Source: Faecalibacillus intestinalis (GTDB lineage Bacteria > Bacillota_I > Bacilli_A > Erysipelotrichales > Coprobacillaceae). Taken from it: DNA of 59,939 nt. The DNA lies in the NCBI RefSeq assembly GCF_003024685.1, contig NZ_PYLQ01000016.1, forward strand, positions 1-59,939, read 5' to 3'. Positions 57,381-59,939 of the stretch are shown piece by piece. The first letter of the stretch is position 1. Each line of letters starts with the position of its first letter. Below the pieces are notes generated by a model that was not told where the DNA came from, did not search any database, and saw only the letters and a program-made list of their open reading frames with translations. A program made the translations under genes and the position numbers.

Positions 57381-58493
57381 CTATTTTTTAAAATCATCAA
57401 ATTCAATTTCTTCTATATCTTCTATAACAATTGTTTGATTATTTTCTGTAATTTCTTTTTTATCATTTTTTGTTGCAAAATTAAGTTCTCTACTAAATGA
57501 CATTGTAAGACCTCCAAGAATAAGACCAGCATAATAAGTAGCAAATCTCCAAACAAGTAAAGTTGCTGATGTAGCTCCTTTTAAAAAGTAACGAAGTAAA
57601 ATATAAAACGAACCTTCACTACCCCCACTTGCTCCTGGTAATGGTACAAAATCTGAAATCAAATAAACAAAAGCAGTAATTCCAATTAAATCAAAGAAAT
57701 GTCTCCAAGAAAGAGGAACATTCATTGCAAGAGAACAAAAAAATGGAATACTATAAAGAATTGTCAATTTTAATACATTTAATCCTATTGATTTAAGTAA
57801 TATTGGTTTGTTTTTTTGTAATAAATTAAGTTCGATTCTAAAGTTTTCTAATTTTCTTTCAATTTGAGAACTTACCTCTTCATAGCTTTTCACTATATGT
57901 AATTTTGCTAATACTTTAACAACATTATTACTTAAAAAATTTTGAAGTTTTTCAGACTTAGCTCCTAAAAACAAAGTAGAAATAACCACTAAATTAATAA
58001 TAAATCCAACAAATGCTAGTGAAAAAAAGCCAGAATACAATTTACTAAAATAAACAAATTTTAAAAGCATAATGATAGATGTATACACAACCAATACACT
58101 TTGATAGACAATAAAAATCATTAATAAAATACTAGACGAATAAGTTGCTTTGATTCCTTGTTTATTAAAGGCATATACTTGATAAAATTGTCCACCAGAG
58201 GCCATTGGCGTGATTCCATTAAAGAAAATACCGGCCATTGCATTTACGATTCCTTGTTTTAAGGTATAATCTTTTTTATATACTTTAGCAAAAAGTGTCA
58301 AATTCATTGCATTGATTAAATAAAAAATACACATTAAAATGGCAACAACCAATAGCCACCCTAAATGACAATGTTTTAACGATTTAATCGTTCCTTCTAA
58401 TTGATTACCAATTGAAAAATAAATTGATAATCCACCAACTATTAGAATAATAGCTACATTTAGTATGTATTTTTTTATATTTTTTTTATCCAT
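57381..58493 (-). CDS. Lysylphosphatidylglycerol-synthase TM-like (YbhN/UPF0104) flippase-type protein
   Basis: The 370-residue protein has about eight hydrophobic helices and the family segments NAMAGIFFNGITPMASGGQFYQVY and PLPGASGGSEGSFYILLRYF, plus a charged cytoplasmic tail rich in Glu and Asp. Members translocate lipids or are the membrane part of MprF. Lying between two glycosyltransferases with gaps of 9 and 11 nt, it probably moves or organises the glycolipid they make. This role is inferred. Confidence 0.85.
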   Translation of the reverse strand: MDKKNIKKYILNVAIILIVGGLSIYFSIGNQLEGTIKSLKHCHLGWLLVVAILMCIFYLINAMNLTLFAKVYKKDYTLKQGIVNAMAGIFFNGITPMASGGQFYQVYAFNKQGIKATYSSSILLMIFIVYQSVLVVYTSIIMLLKFVYFSKLYSGFFSLAFVGFIINLVVISTLFLGAKSEKLQNFLSNNVVKVLAKLHIVKSYEEVSSQIERKLENFRIELNLLQKNKPILLKSIGLNVLKLTILYSIPFFCSLAMNVPLSWRHFFDLIGITAFVYLISDFVPLPGASGGSEGSFYILLRYFLKGATSATLLVWRFATYYAGLILGGLTMSFSRELNFATKNDKKEITENNQTIVIEDIEEIEFDDFKK

Positions 58494-58504
58494 AATATTA
58501 TCCT

Positions 58505-59509
58505 CTAAAGAGATTCAACTTTTTCATATACCTCTTTTAATTGTTTTCCTATTAGCAATAAATCTCTTTCTTTAGCAACTTTACAACCTTCTTCTATTGT
58601 CGAAGGTAATTCGTGATTAATAATTTTATTAATATAATCAATAAAGTCTTGATTTGTTTTCCCCTTATAACAATTAACTCGATCTTGCATCCATGGATCA
58701 AAAGCAGGAATATCCCTTAATAATATTTGTGTTTTGCAAGCTAAAGCTTCTAAAACAACAATTCCTTCTGTTTCTTCACGTGATGGAAAGAAAAAAACAT
58801 CTGCTCTACCATAAGCACCTTTAATAATATCTCCACTAACATATCCTGGTAATATTAAATTTTCTGGTAATTCTTTGAGTAATTTTTTTATCTTAGATGT
58901 TGGGTTGGATAATCTAACATCTCCAAACCACATAAATTTTACACGAGGCATTTCTCTTGCAACTTCTACAAAAGTATCAAATCCTTTTCTTTCAAAAAGC
59001 CATCCTACAGATATAACAAGTTTATCCTCTTCAGAAATATGAAACTGTTGCGTAAACTCATTAATTTGTTTAGATGTTGGATTAAACTGTGCAACATCTA
59101 CACCATTAGAAATCGGATATATTTCCTTATTTAAATCATATGACTCTAATAAGCTTTTAGAATATGGTGTTGGTGTAATAATAACATCAGCTGAATTATA
59201 AAGATACACAAGCCATTTTTTATAAAGACCAGCAAAGGAATTAGAAAACATAAAAGAATTTTTAAAATCTTCTTCTGTACTATGTGCATGATAAATAATC
59301 TTCTTATTATTTTCTCTTGCCTGTTTAATCATTGAAATACTATCAGGATAGATTGTATTAATGTGTAAAATATCATAATCCAAATCGTTTTTATCAGTCG
59401 TAAATTCAATATTATTTAATGTTAAAGCTTTCTTTTGGTGGTAAAACGCACGACCTATTCCAGACTTCTTAATAGCATTTTCCATTCCAAAATATAATTT
59501 AATTTTCAT
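58505..59509 (-). CDS. GT4 glycosyltransferase, glycolipid type (CpoA-like)
   Basis: The 334-residue GT-B enzyme starts MKIKLYFGMENAIKKSGIGRA and has VISVGWLFERKGFDTFVEVA and FFPSREETEGIVVLEALACKT as its nucleotide-sugar site. It resembles the second-step enzyme that extends monoglucosyl-diacylglycerol (CpoA-type). With the glycosyltransferase-RecX gene it would form a two-step glycoglycerolipid route. I start at the internal ATG with GGTGAT 7 nt upstream, rather than four codons earlier. It is the first gene of this operon, after the rRNA operon end. Confidence 0.85.
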   Translation of the reverse strand: MKIKLYFGMENAIKKSGIGRAFYHQKKALTLNNIEFTTDKNDLDYDILHINTIYPDSISMIKQARENNKKIIYHAHSTEEDFKNSFMFSNSFAGLYKKWLVYLYNSADVIITPTPYSKSLLESYDLNKEIYPISNGVDVAQFNPTSKQINEFTQQFHISEEDKLVISVGWLFERKGFDTFVEVAREMPRVKFMWFGDVRLSNPTSKIKKLLKELPENLILPGYVSGDIIKGAYGRADVFFFPSREETEGIVVLEALACKTQILLRDIPAFDPWMQDRVNCYKGKTNQDFIDYINKIINHELPSTIEEGCKVAKERDLLLIGKQLKEVYEKVESL

Positions 59510-59663
59510 ATAAAACATCACCCAATCTATTATAACATATTTTTATTTTTGAAACTATATAATCAAGAATTTTACCCTATTAGCTAGCTACAAAAAACAA
59601 TAAAATAATAGCATTCAAATTTGAACTTATGATTAACAGCATGTAAAAACATAAAAAAAAAGA

Positions 59664-59776
59664 AGGAACTGGCAACGAGCTATTTTCGCACAATGTACTA
59701 TCTTCGCCGCGATGATGCTTAACTTCTGTGTTCGGAATGGGTACAGGTGTGTCCATCATGCTATCATTACCAGATT
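59664..59776 (-). rRNA. rrf: 5S ribosomal RNA
   Basis: The minus strand carries the conserved 5S core (CCCATTCCGAACACAGAAGTTAAG) and terminal pairing CTGGTAA/TTGCCAG. It lies downstream of 23S in the usual order. A run of nine T follows its 3' end and probably ends the operon. Ends are approximate to a few bases. Confidence 0.93.
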
Positions 59777-59849
59777 CTTCTTTTCAAGTGTCTTCAGGAC
59801 ACTCAAAACCAGACAGTAGTTTTTCTTCTTTCAAGCTCGCTTGCCTTTT

Positions 59850-59939
59850 CGGTCAAGCCCTCGACCTATTAGTATCAGTCCGCTTAACATGTCACCATGC
59901 TTACACTCCTGACCTATCTACCTTATCGTCTTTAAGGGG
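59850..59939 (-). rRNA. rrl: 23S ribosomal RNA, 3' end (runs off window)
   Basis: The last 90 nt of 23S on the minus strand: AGGTAGATAGGTCAGGAGTG, GGACTGATACTAATAGGTCG and the terminal GAGGGCTTGACC. The rest of the rRNA operon lies beyond the window. The 23S-5S spacer holds an imperfect hairpin AGTGTCCTGAAGACACT. Confidence 0.95.

Overview
The window comes from a low-GC Gram-positive gut-type bacterium, most likely of the Erysipelotrichia (Coprobacillaceae/Thomasclavelia-like). I infer this from the AT-rich sequence, strong GGAGG-type ribosome binding sites, short rho-independent terminators, T-box control, and the gene families present (GGGtGRT protein, oleate hydratase, PotC-PotD fusion, short HisG plus HisZ). 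The species cannot be fixed from the sequence alone. Nearly all genes lie on the minus strand.

Layout. 1-950: the 5' part of an IS1595-like transposase and the 3' UTR of eno. 950-6500: enolase, the uncharacterised NifU-like/GGGtGRT gene pair (plus strand) and oleate hydratase. 6500-17900: a plastic segment with a TetR gene broken by a stop codon, a LysR gene cut by an IS200/IS605 (tnpB) remnant, hypA with a large ferredoxin/flavin oxidoreductase, two TetR regulators and a two-subunit ABC exporter whose first subunit is split by an in-frame stop. 18000-31000: an SDR enzyme, a CstA-type transporter behind a T-box leader, a polysaccharide deacetylase, LysR, a phosphoesterase, rho, a frameshifted mupG-like gene, a cation efflux protein, histidinol phosphatase and a GH1 phospho-glucosidase. 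31000-37430: a compact histidine operon (hisZ-G-D-B-H-A-F-IE) preceded by a leader peptide with four consecutive His codons and a textbook set of alternative hairpins. 37700-40500: gdhA (plus strand) and an 11-tRNA cluster. 40690-45560: a spermidine/putrescine ABC transporter with its XRE-cupin regulator. 45700-55400: tyrA, pncB, plsX, rnc, recG, a carboxylate-type carrier, a lone PTS IIB and yhaM. 55400-59500: a glycoglycerolipid-type locus (two GT4 glycosyltransferases and a flippase-like membrane protein) in which one glycosyltransferase is fused to a full RecX. 59660-end: 5S rRNA and the 3' end of 23S rRNA.

How the parts work together. The strongest unlisted structure is the his attenuator: segments A:B, B:C, C:D and the terminator are mutually exclusive and ordered so that stalling at His codons gives read-through. 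A second cross-locus signal is the 16-bp palindrome GTTAG-N6-CTAAC, present twice in the eno promoter and once in front of the ABC exporter, which suggests a shared, unidentified regulator. Several genes carry single lesions (in-frame TAA in a TetR and an ABC subunit, at least three frameshifts in mupG, an IS insertion in lysR). They are either recent decay or, for the single-base ones, sequence errors that reads could settle.
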